Notes: a model not told the origin generated them from the letters alone. A stretch of DNA of 64,000 nucleotides from Crassaminicella profunda (GCF_019884785.1 NZ_CP082326.1:3527355-3591354); one strand, 5' to 3'. Shown: positions 17,242 through 26,816, numbered from the stretch's first letter. A program made the numbers and translations.

Positions 17242-17634
17242 TTATCTTTTTGAGAACTGTGGTGCACGTCTTGCTTTCTTTAATCCGTATTTCTTTCTTT
17301 CTTTCATTCTTGGATCTCTTGTTAAGAAACCTGCTTTTTTAAGGATAGGTCTAAGCTCTCCTTCAGCTTTTAATAAGGCTCTTGAAATACCATGTCTTAA
17401 CGCTCCAGCTTGTCCTGTGAATCCACCACCATGAACTTTTGCTATAACGTCAAACTTACCTTCAGTTTCAGTAAGTGCAAGAGGCATTCTTACGTCTCTT
17501 TTTAATGTTTCATAATTAAAGAAATTATCTATATCTCTTCCGTTGATTGTAATTTTTCCTTCTCCAGGAACTAATCTAACTCTAGCAATAGAAGTTTTTC
17601 TTCTACCTGTTCCGTAGTATTGTACTTTAGCCAT
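17242..17634 (-). CDS. rpsI: 30S ribosomal protein S9
   Basis: This is a complete 130-residue S9. It starts with the [16 protein letters not shown] block and ends with the basic tail [14 protein letters not shown], whose last residues reach the P-site tRNA in the ribosome. It follows rplM by 25 bases in the usual rplM-rpsI pair and is followed by a terminator. Confidence 0.98.
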   Translation of the reverse strand: MAKVQYYGTGRRKTSIARVRLVPGEGKITINGRDIDNFFNYETLKRDVRMPLALTETEGKFDVIAKVHGGGFTGQAGALRHGISRALLKAEGELRPILKKAGFLTRDPRMKERKKYGLKKARRAPQFSKR

Positions 17635-17659
17635 TATATTTCCTCCTTCCCTATCAAAC

Positions 17660-18088
17660 TTATATATCTAATATTTCTGGCTTTTGAGCGTCATGATTAT
17701 GCTCAACACCACTGTATACTTTTAACTTTTTAAACATTTGTCTTCCTAAACTATTCTTTGGAAGCATTCCTTTTACAGCAAATTCAATAATTCTTTCAGG
17801 ATGCTTTTGTAATAATTGCTTATAAGTCATTTCTTTCATATGACCTACATAACCTGTATGATGTCTATACATCTTTTGATCCATTTTCTTTCCTGTTACT
17901 TCAACTTTTTCTGCATTGATGATGATTACATAATCTCCTGTATCAACGTGTGGTGTATATGTTGGTTTGTTTTTTCCTCTTAAAATTGATGCAACTTGTG
18001 AAGCTAAGCGACCTAATGTCTTTCCCTCAGCGTCCACTACATACCACTTTCTTTCTACTTCATGTGGCTTAGCAACGAATGATTTCAT
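17660..18088 (-). CDS. rplM: 50S ribosomal protein L13
   Basis: The 142-residue L13 starts [21 protein letters not shown] place the start at 18088 because AGGAGGG lies 7 bases upstream; a GTG further upstream overlaps that box and would add six residues absent from the family. L13 is an early assembly protein of the large subunit. A consensus promoter and a leader hairpin precede the gene. Confidence 0.98.
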   Translation of the reverse strand: MKSFVAKPHEVERKWYVVDAEGKTLGRLASQVASILRGKNKPTYTPHVDTGDYVIIINAEKVEVTGKKMDQKMYRHHTGYVGHMKEMTYKQLLQKHPERIIEFAVKGMLPKNSLGRQMFKKLKVYSGVEHNHDAQKPEILDI

Positions 18089-18130
18089 GTATTTCCCTCC
18101 TAGCACTACTTTTCATAATTTATCACGTCT

Positions 18131-18168
18131 ATATTTAAAAAAACCGGGGCTAGTGGTTTTTTTAATAT
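18131..18168 (-). ncRNA. Candidate L13 leader hairpin
   Basis: A hairpin of about 14 bp (an A/T-rich arm ending in AACC pairing with GGTT) with a CTAGCCC-type loop lies between the rplM promoter and start codon. Position and size fit the L13 leader RNAs of Firmicutes, thought to bind L13 for autoregulation. The match to the Rfam family was not tested. Confidence 0.5.
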
Positions 18169-18183
18169 GCACATTACCAAATT

Positions 18184-18212
18184 ATTATATTACATGTATC
18201 CGTGTGTGTCAA
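18184..18212 (-). promoter_or_regulatory. Consensus sigma-A promoter of rplM-rpsI
   Basis: TTGACA (18207-18212) and TATAAT (18184-18189) are both perfect and separated by 17 bases. The promoter starts just after the truA stop. Confidence 0.9.
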
Positions 18213-18220
18213 GGAATAAT

Positions 18221-18961
18221 CTAGCTTTGATAAAAAACTTTTGCAAGATATAATCCTTGTGGCGGTGCCGTATGACCAGCCTTCTCTCTTTTACAAGATT
18301 TAATAATCACAGGTAAATCTTTTAATTTTATTTTTCCTCTTCCTACATCCACTAAAGTACCTGCTATAATTCTTACCATATTATATAAAAAGCCATTTCC
18401 TTTTGCTTCTAGAATCAACAGTTCATCTTTTTCGTATAAATTCAATTCATGAATAGTTCTTACTGTATTTACTATGCTACTTCCTGATGCCATAAAGCTT
18501 TTAAAATTATGTTCCCCAATAAAATAATTTGTAGCTTCTTTCATTTTTTCTAGATCTAAATCATATGTTACAAAATATGTATAGTTAAAAAGAAGTGGAT
18601 TACGTATCTTATTATTATAAATCTTATATATATATTTTTTCCCTTTAGCATTGTATCTAGCATGAAAATCTCGTGGTACTTCTACCGCCTCTCTAATAGA
18701 TATATCCTGTGGCAATAGAGCATTTAATGCTATAGGAATTTTCTCAATAGGCATAGTAAACTCCTCATAAAAATTAGCTATCTGACCCATTGCATGAACC
18801 CCTGCATCCGTTCTACCTGAACCATTAATCTTTATAGGCTTTTTCATTATTTTCGTTAAAGCCTTTTCGATCTCCTCCTGCACCGTTCTTGCATTAGGCT
18901 GTATTTGCCAACCACTAAAATTTGTACCATCATATTGGATTGTTAGTTTTACATTTTTCAT
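18221..18961 (-). CDS. truA: tRNA pseudouridine(38-40) synthase TruA
   Basis: The 246-residue enzyme has the catalytic aspartate in the motif GRTDAGVHA and the family N-terminus YDGTNFSGWQ. TruA isomerises uridines 38-40 of the anticodon arm. The start at 18961 is preceded by AAAGGTGAG; an in-frame start 27 codons upstream has no ribosome binding site and the family does not carry that extension. It lies downstream of the ECF transporter genes, as in many Firmicutes. Confidence 0.95.
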   Translation of the reverse strand: MKNVKLTIQYDGTNFSGWQIQPNARTVQEEIEKALTKIMKKPIKINGSGRTDAGVHAMGQIANFYEEFTMPIEKIPIALNALLPQDISIREAVEVPRDFHARYNAKGKKYIYKIYNNKIRNPLLFNYTYFVTYDLDLEKMKEATNYFIGEHNFKSFMASGSSIVNTVRTIHELNLYEKDELLILEAKGNGFLYNMVRIIAGTLVDVGRGKIKLKDLPVIIKSCKREKAGHTAPPQGLYLAKVFYQS

Positions 18962-19098
18962 ATACTCACCTTTATCATTGATCTTTTTATAGCATTTATC
19001 ACTCAATGGAATTTTTCTAGCATTTACTTGAAATTTTCCCATTTTTTAAGTATTATATAGTTTTCTATATTGTAAAAAATAGTCACAATATATGAAGA

Positions 19099-19275
19099 TC
19101 ACGACTTATTATTTTTCTTCTGTGATTGTATTATAAAATAAATTATTAATATAATAATAACAATGATGCTTTTAACAATTATAGTATTTACTCCAAATAA
19201 ATCTAAAATAAATGATAATACAAAATAAGTTATAAAACCAAGTATAAAACCCTTGATTGTATCTTTCTTAAACAT
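19099..19275 (-). CDS. Small two-TM membrane protein, unknown
   Basis: A 58-residue reading frame begins at ATG 19275 with AGGAGG 8 bases upstream. It encodes a short basic start (MFKKD), two hydrophobic segments (about 9-26 and 31-50) and a charged tail QKKNNKS. It lies between ecfT and truA. I do not recognise a family; it might be a regulatory or accessory membrane peptide. Confidence 0.65.
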   Translation of the reverse strand: MFKKDTIKGFILGFITYFVLSFILDLFGVNTIIVKSIIVIIILIIYFIIQSQKKNNKS

Positions 19276-19378
19276 AAAATTCGCCTCCTATATGCAAATT
19301 CAATTCTATTAAATATATACTTTCTAAAATCATTAAACTTAAGTCATGATATTCTACTATTGAGTCTTAAATAACACA

Positions 19379-19410
19379 ACAGATTCTCTCACTATAGCAA
19401 AAGAATCTGT
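19379..19410 (-). terminator. Hairpin after ecfT, possible terminator
   Basis: A 9-bp stem ACAGATTCT/AGAATCTGT with a 14-base loop lies 24 bases after the ecfT stop. The following minus-strand tract (TGTGTTATTT) is only weakly T-rich. Confidence 0.5.
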
Positions 19411-19434
19411 GCATTTAAATCATTATTCCTATAC

Positions 19435-20232
19435 TTATATAAATCGATCTAAAAGTATAGCTGCAAATACTATACATGTAAACATGCCCGCTAAAAAATC
19501 TCTCCTATGAAGAGACAATTCTCTCATTCTTGTTCTATTTTCTCCACCTCTATAGCACCTAGCTTCCATAGCCATAGCCAATTCATCTGCTCTTCTAAAA
19601 GCACTAATAAAAAGAGGCACTAATAAAGGAACCAAGCTTTTTGCACGACTTAATATATTACCACTCTCAAAATCAGCACCCCTTGCCATCTGAGCTTTCA
19701 TAATTTTATCCGTCTCCTCCAAAAGTGTAGGAATAAATCTTAAAGCAATGGTCATCATCATAGCTAATTCATGAGCTGGTACACCTATTCTTTTAAATGG
19801 ATTAAGAAGCTTTTCTATACCATCTGTAAGCTGTATAGGTGATGTTGTAAGGGTTAATATTGAAGTTCCTATAATAAGAAGAATCAATCTTGTACCCATA
19901 AAAACAGCTTGATGAACACCTTCTAAGGTAATATCAAATGGTCCTAATTGATATATTATTTCTCCTTTTGTCATAAAAATATTAATACTAAAGGTCAAAA
20001 TAATAATTAAAAATAGTGGCTTAAGACCTTTAATCATATACTTTAAAGGTACTTTCGATAAGAAAATGGTTGTTCCTAAAAAAAATAGTACATATATATA
20101 TGCTGAAAAATCTTTCACAATAAATAGTGAAGCAATATACATAAATGTTGAGAGAATCTTTACTCTTGGATCCAACCTGTGTATGATTGAACTTGCTGGA
20201 TAATATTGTCCTATTGTAATATCTCTTAGCAT
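19435..20232 (-). CDS. ecfT: ECF transporter transmembrane subunit EcfT
   Basis: The 265-residue membrane protein belongs to the CbiQ/EcfT family. It has about five to six membrane helices and the coupling-helix signatures ARGADF and MEARCYRG (the A-R-G type motifs), which contact the two ATPases. It links the ATPase pair to interchangeable substrate-binding S components. It starts 1 base after ecfA2. Confidence 0.95.
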   Translation of the reverse strand: MLRDITIGQYYPASSIIHRLDPRVKILSTFMYIASLFIVKDFSAYIYVLFFLGTTIFLSKVPLKYMIKGLKPLFLIIILTFSINIFMTKGEIIYQLGPFDITLEGVHQAVFMGTRLILLIIGTSILTLTTSPIQLTDGIEKLLNPFKRIGVPAHELAMMMTIALRFIPTLLEETDKIMKAQMARGADFESGNILSRAKSLVPLLVPLFISAFRRADELAMAMEARCYRGGENRTRMRELSLHRRDFLAGMFTCIVFAAILLDRFI

Positions 20233-20233
20233 T

Positions 20234-21088
20234 TTATTTTCTCCCCATTATCTTTAATATTTCATTTTTTGCATCTTCCACTGTAAAGATCTCTTCTTTT
20301 ACTGACATTCCCATAGATTTAAGCTTTTTCATGAGATAAGTAATCTGAGGCACACCCAGTCCAACACTTTTTAGAAATTCTGCACTTTTAAAAACTTCCC
20401 TAGGCTTTCCTGTTAATACCACATTTCCCTTATGCATAACAATAATCCTATCTACCAGTCTTGCAATGTCTTCCATACTATGGGACACTAGTATAATAGT
20501 CATTTTGTATTTTTCGTGAAGGCTTTTTATCTGATTTAAAATTTCATCTCTCGCCCTAGGATCAAGACCTGCTGTAGGCTCGTCTAATATTAATACCTCA
20601 GGTTTCATTGCAATAACACCTGCTATGGCTACTCTTCTTTTTTGTCCTCCACTAAGTTCAAAAGGAGAGCGATCCTTTATTTCCTCATAAGAAAGTCCTA
20701 CAAGCTCAATGGCTTCTTTTACTCTATTTTCAATTTCTTTTTCATCAAGTCCTAAGTTAGTAGGCCCAAATGCTACATCCTTATAAATAGTTTCTTCAAA
20801 AAGCTGATGCTCTGGATATTGAAATACTAGCCCAACTTTTTTCCTTATCTCTTTAAGGGATACATCCTTTTTAGTAATATCAAATCCATTAATAATAATT
20901 TTGCCTGCTGTAGGTTTAAGTAACCCATTCAAATGTTGTATAAGTGTAGATTTGCCAGAGCCAGTATGTCCAATAAGACCTATAAATTCTCCCTTTTCAA
21001 CGGTTAAACTTACATCGTTGAGTGCTGTTGCTTCAAAAGGACTATTTTGATTATATATATGTGTTAAATTTTCAATTACTATTGACAT
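20234..21088 (-). CDS. ecfA2: ECF transporter ATPase EcfA2
   Basis: The 284-residue ABC ATPase shows Walker [10 protein letters not shown], signature [13 protein letters not shown], Walker B VLILDEP and the switch histidine in LVSHSMED. It pairs with EcfA1 to drive vitamin or micronutrient uptake. Its start overlaps the end of ecfA1 by 10 bases, which indicates translational coupling. Confidence 0.96.
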   Translation of the reverse strand: MSIVIENLTHIYNQNSPFEATALNDVSLTVEKGEFIGLIGHTGSGKSTLIQHLNGLLKPTAGKIIINGFDITKKDVSLKEIRKKVGLVFQYPEHQLFEETIYKDVAFGPTNLGLDEKEIENRVKEAIELVGLSYEEIKDRSPFELSGGQKRRVAIAGVIAMKPEVLILDEPTAGLDPRARDEILNQIKSLHEKYKMTIILVSHSMEDIARLVDRIIVMHKGNVVLTGKPREVFKSAEFLKSVGLGVPQITYLMKKLKSMGMSVKEEIFTVEDAKNEILKIMGRK

Positions 21089-21912
21089 AAATACTTCACC
21101 ATCTCATCTACTGTTAATATATTTGTTGGAATATGAATTCCTTCTTTCTTAAGTTGGTCTGCAAGCTCTGTTACTTGAGGTACATCTAAGCCTAATTTCT
21201 TTAAGGTATCTACTTGTGAAAATACTTCTTTTGGCGATCCTTCTAATACGATATTTCCTTCTTCCATTACCACAACCCGATCAGCATTTACAGCTTCATC
21301 CATAAAATGAGTAATATGAACAATAGTAATACCTTCTTCTTTATTGAGCTTTAGGATAGTATCCATAACCTCTTTTCTTCCCACTGGATCAAGCATTGCA
21401 GTAGGTTCATCTAGAATAATACATTCTGGTTTCATGGCAATAACCCCTGCAATAGCAATTCTCTGCTTTTGCCCTCCTGATAATAGATGAGGACCTTTCT
21501 TTCTAAATTCTATCATTCCTACAGCCTCTAGGGACTCTTCTACTCTTTTTCGTATTTCTTTTGGTTCAACCCCTAAGTTTTCAAGTCCAAAGGCTACATC
21601 TTCTTCTACAACAGTTGCTACAATTTGATTATCAGGATTTTGAAATACCATTCCTGCAGTTTGTCGTATATCCCAAGTATTTTCCTCTTTTAAAGTATCT
21701 AAACCTCTCACATAAACCTTTCCACCACTTGGAAGCAGTAGCGCATTCATATGTTTTGCCATTGTTGATTTTCCTGAGCCATTATGGCCAATAACTACTA
21801 AGAACTCACCTTTTTTTACTTTTAAAAAAACATTCTTTAGTGCCTTAACTTTTTCTTCTTCATCTTTTCTATATTCATAGACTAGATCCTGTATTTCTAT
21901 AATATTTTCCAT
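21079..21912 (-). CDS. ecfA1: ECF transporter ATPase EcfA1
   Basis: The 277-residue ABC ATPase shows Walker [10 protein letters not shown], signature [13 protein letters not shown], Walker B CIILDEP and the H-loop in HITHFMDEA. It is the first gene of the ecfA1-ecfA2-ecfT module, a general energising unit that serves S components encoded elsewhere. Here a tryptophan-transporter gene that may itself be an S component lies directly upstream, separated by about 350 bases with a hairpin. Confidence 0.96.
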   Translation of the reverse strand: MENIIEIQDLVYEYRKDEEEKVKALKNVFLKVKKGEFLVVIGHNGSGKSTMAKHMNALLLPSGGKVYVRGLDTLKEENTWDIRQTAGMVFQNPDNQIVATVVEEDVAFGLENLGVEPKEIRKRVEESLEAVGMIEFRKKGPHLLSGGQKQRIAIAGVIAMKPECIILDEPTAMLDPVGRKEVMDTILKLNKEEGITIVHITHFMDEAVNADRVVVMEEGNIVLEGSPKEVFSQVDTLKKLGLDVPQVTELADQLKKEGIHIPTNILTVDEMVKYLCQ

Positions 21913-22113
21913 AAAATCACCTTATCCATATATTATCCCCTTATAGGTATGTGAACTATAAATTTTTATGCCCATGTTGCAATAAATACACTATATACAC
22001 TATAATATTATACCTTTTATTTATACCTCTGTGAATATTAATTTCAATATGCTTATATTTTCTATAAATACATGATTCTTTCTATACAAGGACTATACAA
22101 TTTCTATATTCAT

Positions 22114-22149
22114 AAAATTGAAGTTATATAGCTGTACAACTTCAATTTT
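22114..22149. terminator. Hairpin between trpP and ecfA1
   Basis: A perfect 12-bp stem AAAATTGAAGTT/AACTTCAATTTT with a 12-base loop. The minus-strand tail is poor in T and the plus-strand tail somewhat better. It lies in the 346-base gap after trpP and probably ends the trpP transcript at least in part. I see no other gene in that gap. Confidence 0.6.
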
Positions 22150-22258
22150 TACTTTCTTCATTAATACAGGTCATGTTCATCCTTATAGCACAAATAACAT
22201 TTCTTACCATATTGTATCTTTCATAATATTGATCCTTAACTTTTATAATAGCTTACTT

Positions 22259-22780
22259 TTATTGATGAACAATATTAATTCCTGATACTCTTAACGCAAT
22301 CTTTACAGCTTTATAAATGATTATCGTCATTAATATATTTGCAAAGGCAGTAGGTAACACAATTCCCATAAATAGTACTTTAAAAGAAGCAGGAAGACCT
22401 ACAATAAAGCTAGCAGCTGTTAAAAATACACTACCACTAATGAGCGTTCCAATGAAGCTTATTATTCCTACATAAATTATATTATTTATTCTTTCTCCCA
22501 TTATTTTGACTATAAAATATACGATTATACAAGTTATAAACTTATCAACTATATTGGGCAATTGTCCTCCTGGGAATGTAGTTGTCATGGCTGTAATCAT
22601 TCCACCTAAAAAAGCAGTAAGAATTACATTTTTAAATTCTTTATTGATAAAAATACAAACAAATATAACAGATAACATTAAATCAAATTTCATTCCAGCA
22701 ATCACACCAGGTATAATTTGACGCAAAATAAATCCTATGGCAATCAGTAATGCTGTTAATATATTTTTTCTTAAATTCAT
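22259..22780 (-). CDS. trpP: Tryptophan transporter TrpP
   Basis: This 173-residue protein with about five to six membrane segments matches the TrpP family: an early IIPGVIAGMKFD block, then TTTFPGGQLPNIVDK and SGSVFL...GLPASF. TrpP takes up tryptophan and has been proposed to be an ECF S component. The start at 22780 is 6-8 bases after GAGGAG; an ATG three codons earlier touches the box. Its leader is a T-box with a UGG specifier, so expression should rise when tRNA-Trp is uncharged. A repeat element lies between the T-box and the start codon. Confidence 0.88.
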   Translation of the reverse strand: MNLRKNILTALLIAIGFILRQIIPGVIAGMKFDLMLSVIFVCIFINKEFKNVILTAFLGGMITAMTTTFPGGQLPNIVDKFITCIIVYFIVKIMGERINNIIYVGIISFIGTLISGSVFLTAASFIVGLPASFKVLFMGIVLPTAFANILMTIIIYKAVKIALRVSGINIVHQ

Positions 22781-22880
22781 GATAAACATCTCCTCTTTTT
22801 TGTATTTTTTTATTTTTATATTTCCAATCTACTTCATCTATTGTTCACAACATACTGACCACCTCCCTAAAAATTCAAAT

Positions 22881-23025
22881 AAAAAATTCGCATTATGCTA
22901 TGGCATATGCTCATCTCGCCAACGAAAATTCAAAACTTACTTTTGAATTTTCCTTTGCTCAAAGCTGTCCAAACAATTGTACTTTGTAATAACTATCCAC
23001 AATTTTAAAATTTTATAATTTCCTA
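22881..23025 (-). repeat. Dispersed structured repeat, copy B
   Basis: This 145-base block is similar to 7291-7440. The central hairpin is 22924-22935 with 22941-22952, a 12-bp stem whose sequence differs from copy A but whose length and position are kept. The near-DnaA-box CTATCCACA lies at 22993-23001. It sits directly after the T-box terminator and before trpP. Confidence 0.75.
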
Positions 23026-23031
23026 TAACGT

Positions 23032-23316
23032 AAAAAAAGCCCTTCATCCCTATAAAGGGACGAAAAGCTGTTCTTTCGCGGTACCACCCTAATTAGATAG
23101 TAAAAACTATCTCACTTATTAGATACGGAGATTTTTCTCGATATCCTGTTTCTATAACGGGAAACCCCCGGCTTAAGCTACTCTATAAATTTTCACCAAG
23201 CTTCTCCCAGGTCCATTCACCAGACACCCTCCCATCGGACTTCCACTATCTCCGACTCGCTGTAAGTTAGATATTCTGACTACTACTCCTGCTCTAAGAA
23301 TTGCGAATTTTAAGTT
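23032..23316 (-). promoter_or_regulatory. T-box riboswitch, tryptophan specifier
   Basis: The minus strand holds a full T-box leader. Stem I starts at about 23295 (AGAGC) and includes an apical AG-bulge-like region. The specifier segment reads GAA-UGG-ACC with UGG at 23213-23215, a Trp codon followed by a purine. The T-box core GGGTGGTACCGCG lies at 23077-23090. A 14-bp terminator hairpin (about 23038-23069) is followed by seven T. Uncharged tRNA-Trp should stabilise the antiterminator and allow trpP expression. Confidence 0.92.
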
Positions 23317-23322
23317 AAAATT

Positions 23323-23351
23323 ATTTTAATCTATATTTCAAAAAAAGTCAA
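23323..23351 (-). promoter_or_regulatory. Promoter of the T-box/trpP transcript
   Basis: TTGACT (23346-23351) and TAAAAT (23323-23328) are spaced by 17 bases, placing the transcript start near 23316 just ahead of stem I. Confidence 0.75.
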
Positions 23352-23404
23352 ACATTTTTTATGAAAATTTGAAAAAGCAAAACAGTTTACACGCTCTTAT
23401 ATAA

Positions 23405-23440
23405 TAAAATAAAAGGGACTAAGTTATTCACTTAATCCCT
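23405..23440 (-). terminator. Terminator of the S10-spc-alpha operon
   Basis: An 11-bp stem (one G-U pair) at 23414-23424 with 23430-23440 and a T-rich minus-strand tail (TTTATTTTATT) lie just after rplQ. Confidence 0.85.
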
Positions 23441-23447
23441 TATCTCA

Positions 23448-23789
23448 CTATACTAATTCTATGATAACCATTTCAGCTGCGTCTCCTCTACGAGGTCCTA
23501 GCTTTAAGATTCTTGTATATCCACCATTTCTCTCTTGATACTTTGGTGCGATTTCATCAAATACTTTTTTTACTACTGTTTCATCTAATACAAAAGAAAG
23601 TGCTTGACGTCTTGCATGTAAATCTCCTCTTTTTCCAAGAGTAATCATTTTTTCTGCAAGCTTACGTGTTTCTTTTGCTCTTGTATCAGTAGTTTTAATA
23701 CGACCTTCTTTTAACAGGCTTGTAACAAGATTTCTAAGCATTAGATTTCTATGCCCTGTTGGACGGCCTAGTTTACGATGTCCTGCCAT
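23448..23789 (-). CDS. rplQ: 50S ribosomal protein L17
   Basis: The 113-residue L17 starts [20 protein letters not shown] and has the family end [25 protein letters not shown]. It is the last gene of the alpha operon, after rpoA, and is followed by a terminator. The protein lines the exit-tunnel side of the large subunit. Confidence 0.98.
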   Translation of the reverse strand: MAGHRKLGRPTGHRNLMLRNLVTSLLKEGRIKTTDTRAKETRKLAEKMITLGKRGDLHARRQALSFVLDETVVKKVFDEIAPKYQERNGGYTRILKLGPRRGDAAEMVIIELV

Positions 23790-23813
23790 GTCTTTTCCCT
23801 CCTTTTACCTATA

Positions 23814-24761
23814 CTATTCTTCACTAGGTTTTAAGCCCAAACCAAGTTCATGTAGTTTGTGCTGTACTTCTTCAAGGGATTTCTTACCTAGGTTTCTTAC
23901 TTTCATCATGTCTTCTTCTGATTTTTCAGTAAGCTCTTCTACTGTATTAATTCCAGCTCTTTTTAGACAATTATATGATCTAACAGAAAGTTCAAGTTCT
24001 TCAATGGTCATTTCCATTACTTTTTCTTTCTTGTCTTCTTCTTTTTCTACCATAATCTCCACATTATCTACATGGTCTGTTAAATCAATGAATAATCTTA
24101 AGTGATCATTCATGATTTTAGCGCCTAAAGAAGCACCTTCATCTGGTTTTATACTACCATCCGTCCATATTTCAAGAGTAAGCTTATCATAATCTGTAAC
24201 TTGCCCAACTCTTGTATTTTCCACGTGATAACTAATTTTTCTAACAGGAGTATAGATAGAATCAACAGGGAGCACACCTATAGGCATTCCTGGTGTCTTG
24301 TTGTTCTCCGCTGGAACATATCCTCTACCCTTAGAAAGGAATATTTCCATTACTAATCTTGCATCATCTTCTAATGTTGCAATATGAAGATCAGAATTTA
24401 ATATTTCTACATCTGCATCTGCAATAATATCACCTGCAGTTACCGGTCCTGGTCCTTGGGCTTCAATTCTCACAACCTTTGGTTCATCAGAATGAATTTT
24501 TGCAGATAAGTCTTTCAGGTTTAAGATGATTTCTGTAACATCTTCCTTTACTCCAGGAACTGTAGAAAACTCATGAAGTACACCATCAATCTTAACAGAT
24601 GTAACAGCAACGCCTGGAAGAGATGACAGAAGTATTCTTCGTAAGCTATTGCCTAATGTAATACCATAACCTCTCTCTAGAGGCTCAACAACAAATTTTC
24701 CATAAGTATTGTCTTCACTTAGTTCGACACACTCAATTTTTGGCTTTTCTATTTCAATCAT
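23814..24761 (-). CDS. rpoA: RNA polymerase subunit alpha
   Basis: The 315-residue alpha subunit has an N-terminal dimerisation/assembly domain (about 1-230) with the [14 protein letters not shown] motif. An acidic linker (EKEEDKKEK) leads to the C-terminal DNA-binding domain (about 250-315) with the helix-hairpin-helix [11 protein letters not shown]. It nucleates polymerase assembly and contacts UP elements and activators. Confidence 0.98.
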   Translation of the reverse strand: MIEIEKPKIECVELSEDNTYGKFVVEPLERGYGITLGNSLRRILLSSLPGVAVTSVKIDGVLHEFSTVPGVKEDVTEIILNLKDLSAKIHSDEPKVVRIEAQGPGPVTAGDIIADADVEILNSDLHIATLEDDARLVMEIFLSKGRGYVPAENNKTPGMPIGVLPVDSIYTPVRKISYHVENTRVGQVTDYDKLTLEIWTDGSIKPDEGASLGAKIMNDHLRLFIDLTDHVDNVEIMVEKEEDKKEKVMEMTIEELELSVRSYNCLKRAGINTVEELTEKSEEDMMKVRNLGKKSLEEVQHKLHELGLGLKPSEE

Positions 24762-24824
24762 AATTTTAACCCTCCTTATTTCTTTTTATCTATACACTAT
24801 GAGGGTAACTGATTCTAATACTTA

Positions 24825-25445
24825 TTATCTTGAATATAACTCGACAATTAAGTGTTCAGCTATTGGAATGTCAATATCTTCTCTAGTTGGTAGTGTTACT
24901 ACTTTTCCCTCTAAGCTTTCAGCATTTACCTCTACCCATTTTGCTACAGTTGGTGCAGCTTCAATCATTGCTTTAAACTTAGGAGAACTTGCACTTTTTT
25001 CTTTTACTTTCACTACATCACCAACAGAAACTAAGAAAGAAGGAATATCAACTTTCTTACCATTTACTGTAAAGTGTCCATGTCTTACTAATTGTCTTGC
25101 TTCTTTTCTTGAAGCTCCAAATCCCATTCTGAATACAACATTATCTAATCTTGTTTCAAGAATTGTTAGTAAGTTTTCACCAGTGATCCCTGACATCTTA
25201 TCAGCTTTTTCAAAATACGCTTTAAACTGAGATTCTAATAATCCATAAAATCTCTTAGCTTTTTGCTTTTCTCTTAATTGTAAACCATAGTTAGATATTT
25301 TTTTTCTTCCTTGTCCATGTTGCCCTGGAGCATATTCTCTTCTGTTTACTGCACATTTATCTGAATAACATCTTTCACCTTTTAAATATAGCTTTTGTCC
25401 TTCTCTACGACAAAGCCTACAAGATGGTCCTGTATATCTTGCCAT
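24825..25445 (-). CDS. rpsD: 30S ribosomal protein S4
   Basis: The 206-residue S4 has an S4 RNA-binding domain in [20 protein letters not shown]. The N-terminus carries a zinc-type motif, CRLCRREG followed by [11 protein letters not shown], so this is the four-cysteine form. S4 starts 30S body assembly and can repress its own operon in some bacteria. Confidence 0.98.
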   Translation of the reverse strand: MARYTGPSCRLCRREGQKLYLKGERCYSDKCAVNRREYAPGQHGQGRKKISNYGLQLREKQKAKRFYGLLESQFKAYFEKADKMSGITGENLLTILETRLDNVVFRMGFGASRKEARQLVRHGHFTVNGKKVDIPSFLVSVGDVVKVKEKSASSPKFKAMIEAAPTVAKWVEVNAESLEGKVVTLPTREDIDIPIAEHLIVELYSR

Positions 25446-25469
25446 TATTCTTACACCTCCTAATCCTTC

Positions 25470-25868
25470 TTAAACTCTTCTACGTTTTGGTGGTCTACAG
25501 CCATTGTGTGGTACTGGCGTAACATCTTTAATTAAGTTTATTTCAAGTCCTGCTGTTTGAAGAGCTCTGATTGCAGCTTCTCTTCCAGCACCAGGTCCTT
25601 TTACGTATACTTCAACTGTTTTTAAACCATGTTCCATAGCAGATTTAGCTGCTTCTTCTGCTGCCATTTGTGCTGCAAAAGGAGTAGATTTTCTTGAACC
25701 TCTAAAGCCTAATCCACCTGCACTAGCCCATGATAGTGCGTTTCCTTGTAAATCAGTAAGCGTAACAATCGTATTATTGAAAGTTGACTGAATATGTGCT
25801 TGACCACGTTCTATATTTTTACGCTCGCGTTTTTTTCTACGAGTTTTCGCTACTTTTTTAGCTACCAT
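25470..25868 (-). CDS. rpsK: 30S ribosomal protein S11
   Basis: The 132-residue S11 contains the conserved [15 protein letters not shown] and [14 protein letters not shown] blocks and the C-terminal end [12 protein letters not shown]. It lines the mRNA exit channel of the 30S platform. It lies between rpsM and rpsD in the alpha operon. Confidence 0.98.
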   Translation of the reverse strand: MVAKKVAKTRRKKRERKNIERGQAHIQSTFNNTIVTLTDLQGNALSWASAGGLGFRGSRKSTPFAAQMAAEEAAKSAMEHGLKTVEVYVKGPGAGREAAIRALQTAGLEINLIKDVTPVPHNGCRPPKRRRV

Positions 25869-25887
25869 GTCATTTACCCTCCTTTAC

Positions 25888-26256
25888 CTATTTCTTCTTA
25901 CGTCCAACTGTTCTCTTAGGTCCTTTTCTAGTTCTTGCATTTGTTTTAGTCTTTTGACCTCTTACTGGAAGACCTCTTCTATGACGTATTCCTCTATAAC
26001 AACCAATTTCTTTTAATCTTTTAATATTTAAAGCGATCTCTCTACGAAGATCTCCTTCAACTTGATGTTCTGCATCAATAATTTGTCTTAACTTACCTAC
26101 TTCATCTTCAGTAAGATCTCTTACTCTTGTATCAGGATTTACTCCTGCTTTTCCTAATATATTATTAGACATTTTTCTACCTATACCGTAGATATATGTT
26201 AAACCAATTTCTACTCTCTTTTCTCTTGGTAAGTCGACACCAGCGATTCTTGCCAT
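25888..26256 (-). CDS. rpsM: 30S ribosomal protein S13
   Basis: The 122-residue S13 starts [26 protein letters not shown] and ends with the basic tail [14 protein letters not shown] that reaches P-site tRNA. It is preceded by an unusually long (178-base) gap after rpmJ that contains a predicted hairpin and may hold a leader or internal promoter. Confidence 0.98.
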   Translation of the reverse strand: MARIAGVDLPREKRVEIGLTYIYGIGRKMSNNILGKAGVNPDTRVRDLTEDEVGKLRQIIDAEHQVEGDLRREIALNIKRLKEIGCYRGIRHRRGLPVRGQKTKTNARTRKGPKRTVGRKKK

Positions 26257-26434
26257 TTTTCTTTACACCTCCTAAATCTGTACTCCTAAAAACACTTTTA
26301 CTAAACAAGCTATATATAATATTAGCTATAAGATTTTTAGTCTAATTAGAGACTAACTGCAGCCGCGCACTTATATACTAACATTTATACCATGAGTTTA
26401 CGTGAAACCAATTTGCAAAACACTAGCTAAAGAT

Positions 26435-26548
26435 TTAACCTTGCTTTTGTTTATGCTTAGGATTTTGGCAAATAACCATCACTTTGCCTTTTCTTTTAAT
26501 AATCTTGCATTTTTCACATATAGGTTTAACGGATGCTCTAACTTTCAC
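26435..26548 (-). CDS. rpmJ: 50S ribosomal protein L36
   Basis: The 37-residue L36 reads [15 protein letters not shown] at its start and ends NPKHKQKQG. It keeps the zinc ligands CxxC, C and H, so it is the zinc-binding (C+) form. It starts with GTG at 26548, with AAGGAGGG 6 bases upstream, and lies 16 bases after infA. It is too short for common length cutoffs. Confidence 0.97.
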   Translation of the reverse strand: MKVRASVKPICEKCKIIKRKGKVMVICQNPKHKQKQG

Positions 26549-26564
26549 TGTTATCCCTCCTTAA

Positions 26565-26789
26565 TCACTTGCCTTTGCCTCGCCAAGTAATTCTCCCTCT
26601 TGTTAAATCATAAGGGGACAATTCAATTGTAACTGTATCACCAGGTAAAATTCTGATGAAATTCATACGAAGCTTACCAGAAATATGTGCTAGTATCTCA
26701 TGTCCGTTTTCCAACTTAACTTTAAACATGGCATTAGGCAGAGCTTCTACGACTGTGCCTTGAACCTCTATAACATCATTCTTTGCCAT
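26565..26789 (-). CDS. infA: Translation initiation factor IF-1
   Basis: The 74-residue OB-fold protein starts [22 protein letters not shown] and has the conserved [14 protein letters not shown]. It binds the A site of the 30S subunit during initiation. One extra residue pair at the C-terminus (GKGK) relative to the usual 72 residues is the only difference noticed. Confidence 0.98.
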   Translation of the reverse strand: MAKNDVIEVQGTVVEALPNAMFKVKLENGHEILAHISGKLRMNFIRILPGDTVTIELSPYDLTRGRITWRGKGK

Positions 26790-26816
26790 TAGGAAATTAA
26801 CCCTCCCATTCCTAGG

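Noticed and set aside
23032-23316. T-box as regulator of a tRNA synthetase
   Set aside because: The next gene on the strand is trpP, and the UGG specifier matches tryptophan; no synthetase lies downstream.
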